A stretch of 64,000 nucleotides of DNA from G965214625 sp965214625 (GCA_965214625.1 OZ243962.1:1860001-1924000); one strand, 5' to 3'; counted from the stretch's first letter, positions 36,676 through 46,305 are shown. Notes: generated by a model not told the origin, from the letters alone. Program-made: numbers and translations.

Positions 36676-37279
36676 CGGGGCAATAAAGCGCCAGTCATTC
36701 GTTGAGAGCCCCTCATGGCCGTCCTGCCCAAGTTGAGCGATATTCCGTTGGTACCCGGCCATGAAAGATGACAGGTGGTCGTGATTTCCGGGCGACTATC
36801 CAGAAAGATCTTCATCATGTACCCAAATGCAGATGTTGGCAAAATAGGTGCTGGAGACCACATCGACACCGTTTGTGACATCGTTTGTCATCGCGTGCTT
36901 TCGCTTTACGGACGGGCAGGTGGTGCATTCATATTACCGATCAGAGCCACTTCAGGAAGATTGGCCGATCATCTCATTATAATGGATTCCCACGTGACTG
37001 GAAATTGATGTCAACAGATGTCAATAGAGGGTAAGGGTTGCCATGGGTCGGATTCGTGCTTCAAAGTTTCGATGATGTGGTACGGTCGAGTGTTCCGGGT
37101 ACCTGTCACCAATACCCGTTATAAAACGGGACAGTGTATCGATGTCTAACCAAATCACCAATTCAGATGATCGGGACATCAATGCGGGGCAATAGGCGCT
37201 GGATTTTTGTCCCTACGTAACGTTTGCTCTTAAGACGAATCTTCTTTAAACTGCCAGCTGTTTAAAACACCGTTGAATT
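36676..37279. other. 600-bp region upstream of coaE and infA
   Basis: Between the divergent coaE and infA genes. The only frame of note (36775-37008, +) has no family similarity and no good start signals. The right end holds the infA upstream palindrome described separately. I recognise no RNA gene or mobile element. Confidence 0.4.
37245..37266. repeat. Inverted repeat directly upstream of infA
   Basis: TTTAAAC (37245-37251) and GTTTAAA (37260-37266) are perfect 7-bp arms around an 8-bp centre, ending 13 bp before the infA ATG. It could be an operator or an mRNA stem covering the ribosome-binding region. No clear Shine-Dalgarno sequence is seen between the repeat and the start codon. Confidence 0.5.
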
Positions 37280-37498
37280 ATGGCCAAAGAAGAGAGCATC
37301 GAAATGGAAGGCACAATTATTGAAGCCTTACCTAATACCCAGTTTAAAGTCAAACTGGAAAATGGACACGAAATCATCGCACACATTTCCGGGAAGATGA
37401 GAAAACACTATATCCGTATCCTTAGGGGGGACACGGTGACCGTCCAACTGACTCCTTATGACCTCACCAAAGGACGGATCACCTTCCGGGCACGCTAA
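37280..37498 (+). CDS. infA: Translation initiation factor IF-1
   Basis: A 72-residue S1/OB-fold protein that binds the ribosomal A site during initiation. It begins M-A-K-E-E-S-I-E-M-E-G and contains H-I-S-G-K-M-R-K and the R-I-L-R-G-D-T-V motif; the length is exactly that of E. coli IF-1. It is a single-gene unit here, not next to clpA or aat as in E. coli. Confidence 0.97.
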   Translation: MAKEESIEMEGTIIEALPNTQFKVKLENGHEIIAHISGKMRKHYIRILRGDTVTVQLTPYDLTKGRITFRAR

Positions 37499-37618
37499 CC
37501 CCTCACTGTCCCTGTGTCTTCGCCGTTACCATCAGCGCATTACCGACTTGCGACACATGTCAGGTCAACCCAACAAGCACATCCCTTGACAATAAAGAGA
37601 CCCGCATTCACTGAGCTG

Positions 37619-37646
37619 CAGCCCGATTAATCGAGTTGCCGGGCTG
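37619..37646. terminator. Hairpin between convergent infA and ftsY
   Basis: CAGCCCG (37619-37625) and CGGGCTG (37640-37646) are perfect 7-bp arms with a 14-nt loop. No T run follows on either strand, so a classical Rho-independent terminator is uncertain; the position between two converging genes is suggestive. Confidence 0.35.
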
Positions 37647-37676
37647 GCCAATTCAGTTTGCATTTCCTTCCGTCGG

Positions 37677-38648
37677 TTAACGGTTTATTTCGGTCAAATC
37701 GGAAAGTAATGCATCCACAAACTCTTTTGGATCGAACGGTTTGAGATCGTCCAACCCCTCACCGACGCCAATATATTTTACCGGTACCTTGAAGCGTTCC
37801 GCGACCGAAAGAACAATCCCTCCTTTCGCAGTACCGTCCAATTTGGTGATGCATAACCCGGAGACACCGACGGCATTCGAAAAGTGATCAATCTGGGAAT
37901 GCACGTTCTGTCCATTGCCGGCGTCAACGGTCAACAAAATTTCATGTGGCAGGTCTGCGTTCGCCTTTTGCAAAACCCGATTTATCTTTTTCAATTGTTC
38001 CATCAAGTCGCCTTTTGTGTGCTGCCGTCCGGCAGTATCAATCAATAGCACATCAATCTCACGGGCACAGGCTGCACTATAGGCATCGAATGCGACCGCG
38101 GCTGCATCGGCGCCATGCGTTTGAGCTATCACCGGCACGTCCAACCTTTCTCCCCAACTCTGTAACTGCTCTATCGCGGCGGCCCGAAATGTGTCACAGG
38201 CCGCCATCATGACTTTTTGTCCATTCTGATTGTGGCGATGTGCAATTTTGGCCAGTGTTGTTGTCTTGCCTACACCATTGACCCCGATCATTAGGATGAC
38301 ATGGGGTTTGATCGGATAACCTGAAGCAGTGTTTCCATGAGAATCCATTAATGAAGTGACCATCGATTGTCTCAGACAATCCAATAATTGCGAGGGCTCA
38401 GCCGTGTTCCGCCTTGCCATCTCTTCTTTCAAGAGCGACACGATCGTGCGGCTTGTCGACACCCCAATATCGCCTATGATGAGTTGGTCCTCGATCTCTT
38501 CAAATAAATTTTCGTCAATCTTTGGACTGGATTTGAACAGGGCTGCCAGATTGGCTGAAAAGGATTTTCTCGTTTTGGCCAATCCACTGAGAAACCTTCT
38601 CTTGGAAATACGGTCGGATTCCTTGTAACGCTTTGATTTATCGGTCAT
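37677..38648 (-). CDS. ftsY: Signal recognition particle receptor FtsY
   Basis: SRP GTPase that docks ribosome-SRP complexes at the inner membrane. The 323 residues comprise the helical N domain and the G domain, with G-V-N-G-V-G-K-T-T near residue 117, D-T-F-R-A-A-A, D-T-A-G-R-Q and T-K-L-D-G-T-A-K-G-G. The long acidic A domain of E. coli FtsY is replaced by about 35 basic residues. FtsE, FtsX and RpoH, which follow ftsY in many gammaproteobacteria, are absent. Confidence 0.97.
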   Translation of the reverse strand: MTDKSKRYKESDRISKRRFLSGLAKTRKSFSANLAALFKSSPKIDENLFEEIEDQLIIGDIGVSTSRTIVSLLKEEMARRNTAEPSQLLDCLRQSMVTSLMDSHGNTASGYPIKPHVILMIGVNGVGKTTTLAKIAHRHNQNGQKVMMAACDTFRAAAIEQLQSWGERLDVPVIAQTHGADAAAVAFDAYSAACAREIDVLLIDTAGRQHTKGDLMEQLKKINRVLQKANADLPHEILLTVDAGNGQNVHSQIDHFSNAVGVSGLCITKLDGTAKGGIVLSVAERFKVPVKYIGVGEGLDDLKPFDPKEFVDALLSDLTEINR

Positions 38649-38799
38649 GGTCGGTTTAAATTATGTCATCTTTCGCTTTAGCTGAAAAATCGCTTATCGT
38701 AACTCAAAACACACTATGACAATCAAAATTAAACTTCGGTATCCCGTCACGTTTCCTTCATTGCTCGTGACCCCTGCATACATTTCATAGACTGCATCA

Positions 38800-39372
38800 A
38801 TGCGAAAAATGGGTAAACTGGGGAAACTCAGAATCATAGGTGGAAAATGGAAAAGACACATCATCAGATTCCCCCAGGTAGAGCAACTCAGGCCGACGCC
38901 TGATGCCGTACGTGAGACATTGTTCAACTGGCTCAAAGATCATTTGACCGGGACGGCTTGTCTTGATTTGTTTGCCGGTAGTGGTGTGCTTGGATTTGAA
39001 GCGATATCCAGAGGCGCTGAGCATGTGGTCATGATCGAGCAGAATCCGTCCATTGCACGTGCCTTGAGACATCACAAAAAGGCGCTAGATTTGAATAATC
39101 AGATACATATTATGAATCTGGCTGCCGAACGTTATCTCAAACAATGTCAGCGGCAATTTGATATTATATTCCTGGACCCGCCCTACAACAGTGATTGCTT
39201 GGACCGTATTTGTTCGGCGATCAATGCAGCAAAACTGCTCAAACCTGCGGCACTGATTTATATTGAGACAGGGAAAGCCAATTCGCCCTTACCAATCCCA
39301 TCAACATGGCATATCATTCGGGAGAAACAATGTGGAATGGTGAACGCCATATTACTCCGTTTGGAAAATTGA
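38800..39372 (+). CDS. rsmD: 16S rRNA (guanine966-N2)-methyltransferase RsmD
   Basis: SAM-dependent methyltransferase of 190 residues. It shows R-I-I-G-G-K-W, R-P-T-P-D-A-V-R-E-T-L-F-N-W, the SAM motif D-L-F-A-G-S-G-V-L-G and the catalytic D-P-P-Y. It is divergent from ftsY, the usual arrangement, and is followed 1 bp later by coaD. The ATG at 38800 is chosen; one three codons later is also possible. Confidence 0.95.
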   Translation: MRKMGKLGKLRIIGGKWKRHIIRFPQVEQLRPTPDAVRETLFNWLKDHLTGTACLDLFAGSGVLGFEAISRGAEHVVMIEQNPSIARALRHHKKALDLNNQIHIMNLAAERYLKQCQRQFDIIFLDPPYNSDCLDRICSAINAAKLLKPAALIYIETGKANSPLPIPSTWHIIREKQCGMVNAILLRLEN

Positions 39373-39373
39373 A

Positions 39374-39859
39374 ATGATCACGACCGCTGTTTATCCCGGA
39401 ACATTTGACCCGATTACCAACGGACACAGTGACCTTGTCGCAAGGGCAGTCAGGATGTTTGATCGCGTCATTCTGGCGATTGCGGATAATCCAGAAAAGT
39501 CGCCTTTGTTTTCAGTCGAACAAAGGATTGACCTTGCAAGGCAAGTACTGATTGATGAAAGCCGCGTCGATGTTATCGGGTTTTCCGGGCTGTTGATTGA
39601 TTTTTCCAAGAAGCATGATGCACGAGTCATTCTTCGAGGCCTGCGTGCTGTCTCGGATTTTGAATATGAATTCCAGCTGGCATCAATGAATCGGCGACTC
39701 GACCCCAATATTGAAACCGTTTTTCTGACCCCGTCTGAAAATCATACGTTTGTTTCAGCCTCGCTGGTAAAAGAAATCGCAAAATATGGGGGAGATGTTG
39801 GCAAATTTGTTGCACCGGTTGTTTTTCAGGCATTAAAAAGCAAGTTTAGCGGTTCTTAA
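39374..39859 (+). CDS. coaD: Phosphopantetheine adenylyltransferase
   Basis: Forms dephospho-CoA from 4'-phosphopantetheine and ATP. The 161 residues begin T-A-V-Y-P-G-T-F-D-P-I-T-N-G-H, the nucleotidyltransferase motif, and contain R-G-L-R-A-V-S-D-F-E-Y-E and S-S/A-S-L-V-K-E-I-A at the C-terminus. Length equals that of the E. coli hexameric enzyme. It sits between rsmD and a ferredoxin gene, a conserved gammaproteobacterial order. Confidence 0.97.
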   Translation: MITTAVYPGTFDPITNGHSDLVARAVRMFDRVILAIADNPEKSPLFSVEQRIDLARQVLIDESRVDVIGFSGLLIDFSKKHDARVILRGLRAVSDFEYEFQLASMNRRLDPNIETVFLTPSENHTFVSASLVKEIAKYGGDVGKFVAPVVFQALKSKFSGS

Positions 39860-39866
39860 ATTTCAG

Positions 39867-40127
39867 ATGGCCCTGTTTATCACCGATGACTGTATCAATT
39901 GCGATGTTTGTGAGCCGGAATGCCCGAACAATGCCATTTATCAAGGTGAAGTCATTTATGAGATAAATTGGAAATTATGCACGGAATGCATTGGTCATTT
40001 CGAAACGAGTCAGTGCGTCGAAGTTTGCCCCGTCGACTGTATTCCAGTGGACCCGAATCATCGGGAAACCAAAGAGGAGTTATTTCAAAAATATGAAAAT
40101 CTGGTGGTAGATTTTCCTTCAACGTAA
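39867..40127 (+). CDS. 2[4Fe-4S] ferredoxin, YfhL type
   Basis: An 86-residue electron carrier with C-I-N-C-D-V-C-E-P-E-C-P near residues 9-20 and a second cluster motif beginning C-T-E-C-I and ending C-V-E-V-C-P, with the longer insertion between Cys residues typical of the YfhL/Alvin family. It lies 7 bp after coaD. Known members have a low redox potential; YfhL has been tied to tRNA hydroxylation chemistry in E. coli, but the partner here is unknown. Confidence 0.92.
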   Translation: MALFITDDCINCDVCEPECPNNAIYQGEVIYEINWKLCTECIGHFETSQCVEVCPVDCIPVDPNHRETKEELFQKYENLVVDFPST

Positions 40128-40132
40128 GCAAA

Positions 40133-42256
40133 GTGGGGCAGCGCCAACCATCGATAGCTGAACTGGGTAGAAGCCTATTCGAACGGGGTCAGACAAATCG
40201 ACATCGATATTGCCTGATACTGTCTGGGGAGGAGTGTTGGGGGCTTGAAGCCGCAGGAACGCTGCTTTGCCACTATCCTCAACAAGGGGTACTGTATCTT
40301 GGCGCAGTGGCCCATGCGCTGTACCCGACAATCCCGATTAGCGATGCAAGACGGGTACTCGGCAATGAATATCACAGCGTGCTTTGCAATGCCTATGCAG
40401 GATTTGATCCGGATGCCATTGGCATCGTTTCAGGCTGCATCATGGCTGGCGGGTTCCTGGTACTGATCACGCCTTCGCTCTCGGACTGGCCTTCATTGAA
40501 TGATCCCCAGTATTGTCGCATGGCTATCCATGGCCGAACCGCAAAGTTTGTCGGAAACTATATCTCCTATCTGATCAAGGTCATTACCCAGGATCCCCGA
40601 TGCATCCTGATAGAGCAGAATCAAGAAAGGCGTGAAAACGTCTTGCCCGAAATCGTCCATTCCCAGGCGCCCAGTTTCAAGGATCAACAGGCGGCGGTCA
40701 GCGCCGTTGTAAAAGTGGTGACTGGGCAGCGCAAACGTCCAGCGATATTACTCTCTGACCGGGGAAGAGGGAAATCCACGGCTCTGGGCATGGCGGCCCG
40801 TCAACTGCTTCAGCAACAGTGCAAACGTATTGTTGTGACCGGACACAGTCGTCAGTCTGTCAATCACGTATTTCGACACGCAGGCATACGGATTGGTCTG
40901 GATGCGGGCAAGCTTGAATATATGCCGGTCGACCGGTTGGTTTCAGACAAGCATGTGATGGATTTATTGCTGGTTGATGAGGCGGCGGCAATACCACTGT
41001 CCCAGCTAATCAAGCTCTTGATTCAATATCCTCGCATTGCATTTGCCAGTACAGTGCATGGTTATGAAGGAACCGGACGGAGCTTTGTTCTGCGGTTCTC
41101 GGATATTCTCGACAAACATACCCGTGGTCGGAAATACTGTCGGCTGAAAGAACCCATCAGATGGGCCTCAAACGACCCACTTGAGGGTTTTATCTTCAGG
41201 TTACTGGCATTGGACTGTGAGCCAGCGATTCCCCTCTGTCATCAGATACGACTCGGACAATGTCGGGTTGACCGATTGGAGCCATGCCACATTGCAAAAA
41301 ACGAGGGTTTGTTACGAGAAATATTTGGTCTTTTGACACTGGCGCACTATCGAACCCGACCCAATGACTTGCGCGTGTTGCTGGATGCACAAAATCTTTC
41401 GGTTTTTTGCTTGTTCTGCCAACAGGCACTGATTGGGGTTGCCCTCATTTCACAAGAAGGTGATATTGAGTCCGAGCTGGCGAAGAAAATATGGTCAGGA
41501 CAAACACGCCCCAAGGGACACCTACTGCCGGAAGTATTCTTGGCCCAACTCGGATTACTGTCTTCCGGTAAAATGCATATGGTCAGAATTGTCCGCATCG
41601 TCATCCATCCTCAACTGCAAGGCCAGGGCGCCGGCACCTGGTTGCTTCGCCACCTGGTTCGACATTATGAGGAGAAAACGGATGTTATCGGTAGTAGTTT
41701 CGGGGCCAGCCCGGCCCTCCTCCGATTTTGGGAAAAATCCGGATTCAAAACAATCCGGCTGGGACTGACTGCCAGTCGTCAGACCGCAACGCATTCATGT
41801 GTGGTTGCCAGAGGGTCGAGTAATGGCGGAATGCAGTTAATCAAACAAGCGAATCGCAAGTTACGGACAAATTTGCCCCATCAACTTAAAACCATATTCA
41901 AAGATGTTGAACCGGAACTGGTGCTCGCACTTTATATGACACTCTCCATCGCTATTCGCATGAATGACGATGAACTGAGAGACCTGATTGCATTTGCCCA
42001 TGGCAAACGCAATCCGGACAATATGCCGTATGCGCTGGTGCTATTGTGTGAAATCGCATTGGCCCATCCCCGGCCAGAGATTCCGGTTCAGACCAAGCTG
42101 GTGCTCATTGGAACCATTCTCCAAGGCAGACATTGGAACGAATGGCCACAGACCCGGACATCCGACTGTCAATGGGTCCGCACAGCAGTAAAACGCATGA
42201 TTGAAATCTTCTTTCCACTGAAGACGAAAAAACTTCGTCATCAAGTTGGATTATGA
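40133..42256 (+). CDS. tmcA: tRNA(Met) cytidine acetyltransferase TmcA
   Basis: RNA helicase-acetyltransferase that makes N4-acetylcytidine at the wobble position of elongator tRNA(Met). The 707 residues comprise an N-terminal TmcA_N region, a P-loop with G-R-G-K-S-T near residue 208, L-V-D-E-A-A-A-I-P, G-T-G-R-S-F, a GNAT domain with I-H-P-Q-L-Q-G-Q-G-A-G-T near residue 490, and a C-terminal tRNA-binding part. Start is GTG, 5 bp after the ferredoxin gene. Its stop codon abuts the stop of the convergent hisC, so the two frames end back to back. Confidence 0.93.
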   Translation: MGQRQPSIAELGRSLFERGQTNRHRYCLILSGEECWGLEAAGTLLCHYPQQGVLYLGAVAHALYPTIPISDARRVLGNEYHSVLCNAYAGFDPDAIGIVSGCIMAGGFLVLITPSLSDWPSLNDPQYCRMAIHGRTAKFVGNYISYLIKVITQDPRCILIEQNQERRENVLPEIVHSQAPSFKDQQAAVSAVVKVVTGQRKRPAILLSDRGRGKSTALGMAARQLLQQQCKRIVVTGHSRQSVNHVFRHAGIRIGLDAGKLEYMPVDRLVSDKHVMDLLLVDEAAAIPLSQLIKLLIQYPRIAFASTVHGYEGTGRSFVLRFSDILDKHTRGRKYCRLKEPIRWASNDPLEGFIFRLLALDCEPAIPLCHQIRLGQCRVDRLEPCHIAKNEGLLREIFGLLTLAHYRTRPNDLRVLLDAQNLSVFCLFCQQALIGVALISQEGDIESELAKKIWSGQTRPKGHLLPEVFLAQLGLLSSGKMHMVRIVRIVIHPQLQGQGAGTWLLRHLVRHYEEKTDVIGSSFGASPALLRFWEKSGFKTIRLGLTASRQTATHSCVVARGSSNGGMQLIKQANRKLRTNLPHQLKTIFKDVEPELVLALYMTLSIAIRMNDDELRDLIAFAHGKRNPDNMPYALVLLCEIALAHPRPEIPVQTKLVLIGTILQGRHWNEWPQTRTSDCQWVRTAVKRMIEIFFPLKTKKLRHQVGL

Positions 42257-43369
42257 GCCGACGGGTGCTCGAATGGCTGAAATCACGTCTTTTGTCGCTG
42301 TGATGAACAGTTGGTTTTCCTGGCGGGTGCCGACGGTTACGCGGAAACAATTTTCAAGTGCCCCGTCGGGTTGATGAAGGTTCCTGATCAATACGCCCTT
42401 TTCTTTCAGGGCTTCAAAAAAAAACACCGCATCAGTTGCAATCCGAAACAAAATAAAATTTGCCTCGCTTTCAAAGAGGTGCAGTTCCTCAATGGCGGTC
42501 ATTTCTTTTTCCAGCCACTGTCGCTCCTGTAACACTAACTCGGCATAGCCCTCAAGAACAGGGTAATGCTGAAGATAAAAAAATCCGCTTGCTTGGGTCA
42601 AGCTATCTATATTGTAGGGAAGGCGGAGCTTTTCCATCTCTGTCACCCACTGGGAATGGCCCAAGAGCATTCCCAATCTCAATCCGGCCATCCCGCTTTT
42701 GGACATCGTTCTTAGAATCACCAGATTGGGATATTGTGCCGTATAGCGGATACAAGTCTGTTGGCAAAATGCAAAGTAGGCCTCGTCAACCACGACCAAA
42801 CCGGTGCTGAGTTTGAGCGCTTCTTCAATGAGATGCGTATCAAACAGGTTTCCTGTCGGGTTATTCGGATATGAGAAAAAGAGACAGGCAGGATCGTGTT
42901 TCGCGATAGCCAAGAGCAGGGTTTCTTTGTTAAGTGAAAAATCGACATTCAGTGGTACACCGACAAATTGACTCTGTGTGATCGTAGAGAGAATTTGATA
43001 CATGGAAAATGTCGGCACCGGTGCCATGATGATGCGCCCTTTACCACCCACCAATAGGCAAATGATCTGAATCAATTCGTCGGATCCGTTGCCCACTAGG
43101 ATTGCCAAATGATCAGGAATCTCAAAAACAGTTCTCAAGGCGGATTTGAGTTGACTGCACTGTGCATCGGGATAGCGATTGACGGCTACCGACTTGAGCG
43201 TCTCTGACCATTGTTCCTTTAACTCATCTGAAATTTGATAAGGGCTCTCCATGGCATCCAGTTTAACCAACGTGTCTGGTTGTGGAACATGATAGGCACG
43301 CAGTGTCCTGACTGCGGGAGAAACCCATCTCTCGACAGCGCGTCCACGCTCTTTCTCTCGATTCAACAT
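42251..43369 (-). CDS. hisC: Histidinol-phosphate aminotransferase
   Basis: PLP-dependent class I/II aminotransferase of the histidine pathway, 372 residues. It shows L-D-A-M-E-S-P-Y (family L-x-x-N/M-E-x-P-Y), G-N-G-S-D-E, Y-P-N-N-P-T-G-N, V-V-D-E-A-Y-F-A-F and the Schiff-base Lys in M-S-K-S-G-M-A-G-L-R. The start shown is 5 bp after the hisD stop; the frame extends upstream, inside hisD, without similarity. It closes a murA-hisD-hisC unit. Confidence 0.94.
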   Translation of the reverse strand: MLNREKERGRAVERWVSPAVRTLRAYHVPQPDTLVKLDAMESPYQISDELKEQWSETLKSVAVNRYPDAQCSQLKSALRTVFEIPDHLAILVGNGSDELIQIICLLVGGKGRIIMAPVPTFSMYQILSTITQSQFVGVPLNVDFSLNKETLLLAIAKHDPACLFFSYPNNPTGNLFDTHLIEEALKLSTGLVVVDEAYFAFCQQTCIRYTAQYPNLVILRTMSKSGMAGLRLGMLLGHSQWVTEMEKLRLPYNIDSLTQASGFFYLQHYPVLEGYAELVLQERQWLEKEMTAIEELHLFESEANFILFRIATDAVFFFEALKEKGVLIRNLHQPDGALENCFRVTVGTRQENQLFITATKDVISAIRAPVGS

Positions 43370-43374
43370 TGTTA

Positions 43375-44679
43375 TCAGGCGGACTGTTTTTTCAGCCTGT
43401 ATTCCGCTGAGCAGGCATGCGCGGTCAGGCCTTCGCAACGAGCCAATACAGAGGCGATTTTTGCCATTTCATTGGCGCCTTCCGGACTGGCTGCAATCAC
43501 ACTGCTTCGTTTCTGGTAGTCATAGACCCCAAGAGGCGAACTAAAGCGCGCCGTGCCGGCAGTCGGAAGGACATGATTGGGGCCTGCACAATAATCACCC
43601 AACGATTCGGCACTATGTCGTCCAACGAAGATCGCACCGGCATGACGAATCTTGTCCAGTAATTCGTCGGGTGATGTGACCATCAGTTCCAAATGTTCCG
43701 GCGCAATGTGATTGGCCACTTCAGTCGCCATGGCAAGTGATTCGACAACAATGATCGACCCTTGATGGCGCAGCGCCTGTTCGATAATTGATTTTCTCTC
43801 CATAGAGGGAAGCAGTCTTGCGATAGCACGTTGTATTTTTTCCGCCATTGGGATTGAATCGGTTATCGCGATCGCTTGGGCCAATTCATCATGTTCGGCC
43901 TGAGCGAACAGATCCATCGCGACCCAATCCGGATTAGCGTATTGATCGCAGATCACAACCACTTCAGACGGTCCGGCAACCATATCGATACCGACCTTGC
44001 CAAAGACCAGTTTCTTTGCGGTTGCCACATAAATATTGCCCGGGCCAACAATTTTATCCACTGCCGGTATGGTTTCGGTTCCATAAGCCAGTGCAGCGAC
44101 TGCTTGTGCCCCTCCAATCTTAAAGACACGATCCACGCCCGTTAAATGTGCTGCTGCCAACACGGTCACATTGACCTGCCCATTCGGAGCAGGGACTACC
44201 ATGATCACCTCTTCGACTCCGGCCACTTTTGCCGGAAGCACCGTCATCAGCACGGAAGAGGGGTAAGTCGCCTTGCCACCGGGCGTATACACACCGACCC
44301 GTTGTAAAGCGTTGATATTTTGTCCCAGCCGGGTTCCGTCGGGCTGCATGACTTGCCAGGATTTTTGAACTTCCTGCGCATGATAATTGCGAATTCTTTC
44401 GCTGGCTTTTCGAAGCGCTTCTTTCAAATCGCCGGTCAGTGCCAACCAGGCATTTTCCAATGCTGAAGGAGGGATTTCCAACTCTGAGGGACAATTGACG
44501 GAGAAGTTGTCGAAACGCCGTGTCAGGGAAACAAGTGCTGCATCACCATTCATTCGAATATCAGCGATAATCTTTTTGACGGAATGCTCCACCTGTGAAT
44601 CCGTTGCACAGTTTCGATCCAGCAATGCTCTCAGTGTGGAATCGAAATGGGTGTCTTTGTGATGGACGAGGGGAATCAC
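43375..44679 (-). CDS. hisD: Histidinol dehydrogenase
   Basis: Zinc enzyme that oxidises L-histidinol to L-histidine in two NAD-dependent steps. The 434 residues contain the family signature around P-G-G-K-A-T-Y-P-S-S-V, I-G-G-A-Q-A-V-A-A, G-P-S-E-V and the P-E-H-L-E-L motif with catalytic Glu-His. It follows murA by 44 bp. In pseudomonads and many betaproteobacteria hisG lies between these two genes; here it is missing. Confidence 0.97.
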   Translation of the reverse strand: MIPLVHHKDTHFDSTLRALLDRNCATDSQVEHSVKKIIADIRMNGDAALVSLTRRFDNFSVNCPSELEIPPSALENAWLALTGDLKEALRKASERIRNYHAQEVQKSWQVMQPDGTRLGQNINALQRVGVYTPGGKATYPSSVLMTVLPAKVAGVEEVIMVVPAPNGQVNVTVLAAAHLTGVDRVFKIGGAQAVAALAYGTETIPAVDKIVGPGNIYVATAKKLVFGKVGIDMVAGPSEVVVICDQYANPDWVAMDLFAQAEHDELAQAIAITDSIPMAEKIQRAIARLLPSMERKSIIEQALRHQGSIIVVESLAMATEVANHIAPEHLELMVTSPDELLDKIRHAGAIFVGRHSAESLGDYCAGPNHVLPTAGTARFSSPLGVYDYQKRSSVIAASPEGANEMAKIASVLARCEGLTAHACSAEYRLKKQSA

Positions 44680-44723
44680 TTTACAGATCGATTGTCAGGA
44701 ACATCATGGAAAAAGATTTTGGG

Positions 44724-46007
44724 TCACGCACGACCCCTACTGAGATATCTTCCAGGTACCCGCCGGATACTGGCCCCGATTTGGGAGAGTTTTTCCTCAA
44801 TGCAATCATAGCCCCGATCAATGTGATAAATCCGGTCGATCAGCGTTTCTCCCTGTGCAATCAATCCCGCGAGGACCAAGCATGCAGATGCTCTTAGATC
44901 CGTCGCCATGACAGGAGCGCCATGTAATTGTGGTATTCCTTGGATAACCGCTGTATTTCCATCGAGTTCGATGTTGGCTCCCATACGACGCAACTCGTGG
45001 ACATGCATAAAACGGTTTTCAAACACGGTCTCGATAACGGTGGCTGTTCCTTGTGCGATGCTGTTGAGTAGCACAAACTGGGCCTGCATGTCTGTTGGGA
45101 ATGCAGGATAAGGCGAGGTTCTAATATTGACCGATTTCAAGCGTGTTTCTTTGGTTTTAAGAAAGACCCAGTCATCGCCATGGCTGATCTCTGTACCGGC
45201 TTCCCTTAACTTCTCCAATACGGCCTCAATGTGCTTGGGAATGACATCTTTGATCTTGATTTCTCCACCGGAGACAGCGGCAGCAACCAGAAACGTACCG
45301 GCTTCAATACGGTCGGGAATCACCCGGTGTTGCGCACCGTGCAATTTTTTCATGCCTTCTATCATGATTTCATCACTCCCTGCGCCCGTAATTTTCGCAC
45401 CCATTGCATTGAGGCAATTTGCCAGATCAATGACTTCCGGTTCACGTGCCGCATTTTCAATCACCGTGATGCCTTCCGCCAGGGTGGCCGCCATCATCAG
45501 ATTTTCAGTCCCGGTGACCGAGATCATATCCAAAAAAATGCGGGCACCGGTCAAGCGTTTGGCTCGGGCCTTGATATAGCCTCCATCAATCACGATCTCG
45601 GCCCCCAATGCTTCGAGTCCCTTTATGTGTAAATTGACGGGACGGGATCCAATGGCACAGCCGCCGGGAAGAGAAACCTCTGCTTTTCCGAACCGGGCAA
45701 GCAAGGGTCCCAGTACAAGAATGGAGGCTCGCATGGTCCTGACCAGTTCATAAGGCGCAATCACGCTATGCACTTCGGATGCATCCGCTTCAATGGCCAA
45801 TTTTTCATTGACCTGTAGCTTGACACCCAGCTGTCCCAGCAACTCCATCGTTGTTGTAATATCATGCAGATGTGGAATGTTGCTGATCGTCAACGGTTCT
45901 TCGGTGAGCAACGAGGCGATGATCACAGGAAGGGCGGCATTTTTTGCACCGGAGATGCGGATTTCACCCTTGAGTGGACCTCCTCCTGTTGCAATTAATT
46001 TATCCAT
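44724..46007 (-). CDS. murA: UDP-N-acetylglucosamine 1-carboxyvinyltransferase MurA
   Basis: First committed step of peptidoglycan synthesis; transfers enolpyruvate from PEP to UDP-GlcNAc, whose product MurB then reduces. The 427 residues contain the K-N-A-A-L motif near residue 22 and the catalytic Cys117 in P-G-G-C-A-I-G, which is the fosfomycin target. The C-terminus is about eight residues longer than in E. coli. The usual upstream bolA-family gene is absent. Confidence 0.97.
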   Translation of the reverse strand: MDKLIATGGGPLKGEIRISGAKNAALPVIIASLLTEEPLTISNIPHLHDITTTMELLGQLGVKLQVNEKLAIEADASEVHSVIAPYELVRTMRASILVLGPLLARFGKAEVSLPGGCAIGSRPVNLHIKGLEALGAEIVIDGGYIKARAKRLTGARIFLDMISVTGTENLMMAATLAEGITVIENAAREPEVIDLANCLNAMGAKITGAGSDEIMIEGMKKLHGAQHRVIPDRIEAGTFLVAAAVSGGEIKIKDVIPKHIEAVLEKLREAGTEISHGDDWVFLKTKETRLKSVNIRTSPYPAFPTDMQAQFVLLNSIAQGTATVIETVFENRFMHVHELRRMGANIELDGNTAVIQGIPQLHGAPVMATDLRASACLVLAGLIAQGETLIDRIYHIDRGYDCIEEKLSQIGASIRRVPGRYLSRGRA

Positions 46008-46305
46008 TCTGGGCAGACAGCAAATTGTTATTCATTTCCACTATTTTAACTTACATCAGTGCTTGGGATAGCATCCGATGAGTGCCCTCTCAAGATGATG
46101 TCAAACCAAAACCCTGTTCTTGGCAGGGCGTTTGCCATGCGTGCATCAATTTAGATGCGGGCGAATGTACCTGATGCTGCGGAGGTCGGGGTTTAGAAGT
46201 CTGCGTTCAGGGAGAACATGGCCAGGTTACGGGGTTCCGTGGTTAAGTGGCATTAGATGGCGAGCTGTTTTGCAGGTCAATCCTGCCATGACTGAACCGG
46301 TTCTT
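46008..46305. other. Region between the Rieske gene and murA
   Basis: About 300 bp that must hold the murA promoter and the end of the suf transcript. No clear promoter pair, terminator hairpin or gene is visible; a plus-strand frame (46120-46392) runs into the Rieske gene and has no similarity. Confidence 0.4.

Noticed and set aside
37499..37676. Search for a tRNA or small RNA between infA and ftsY
   Set aside because: Only a GC-rich hairpin was found; no cloverleaf, T-loop motif or known RNA signature.
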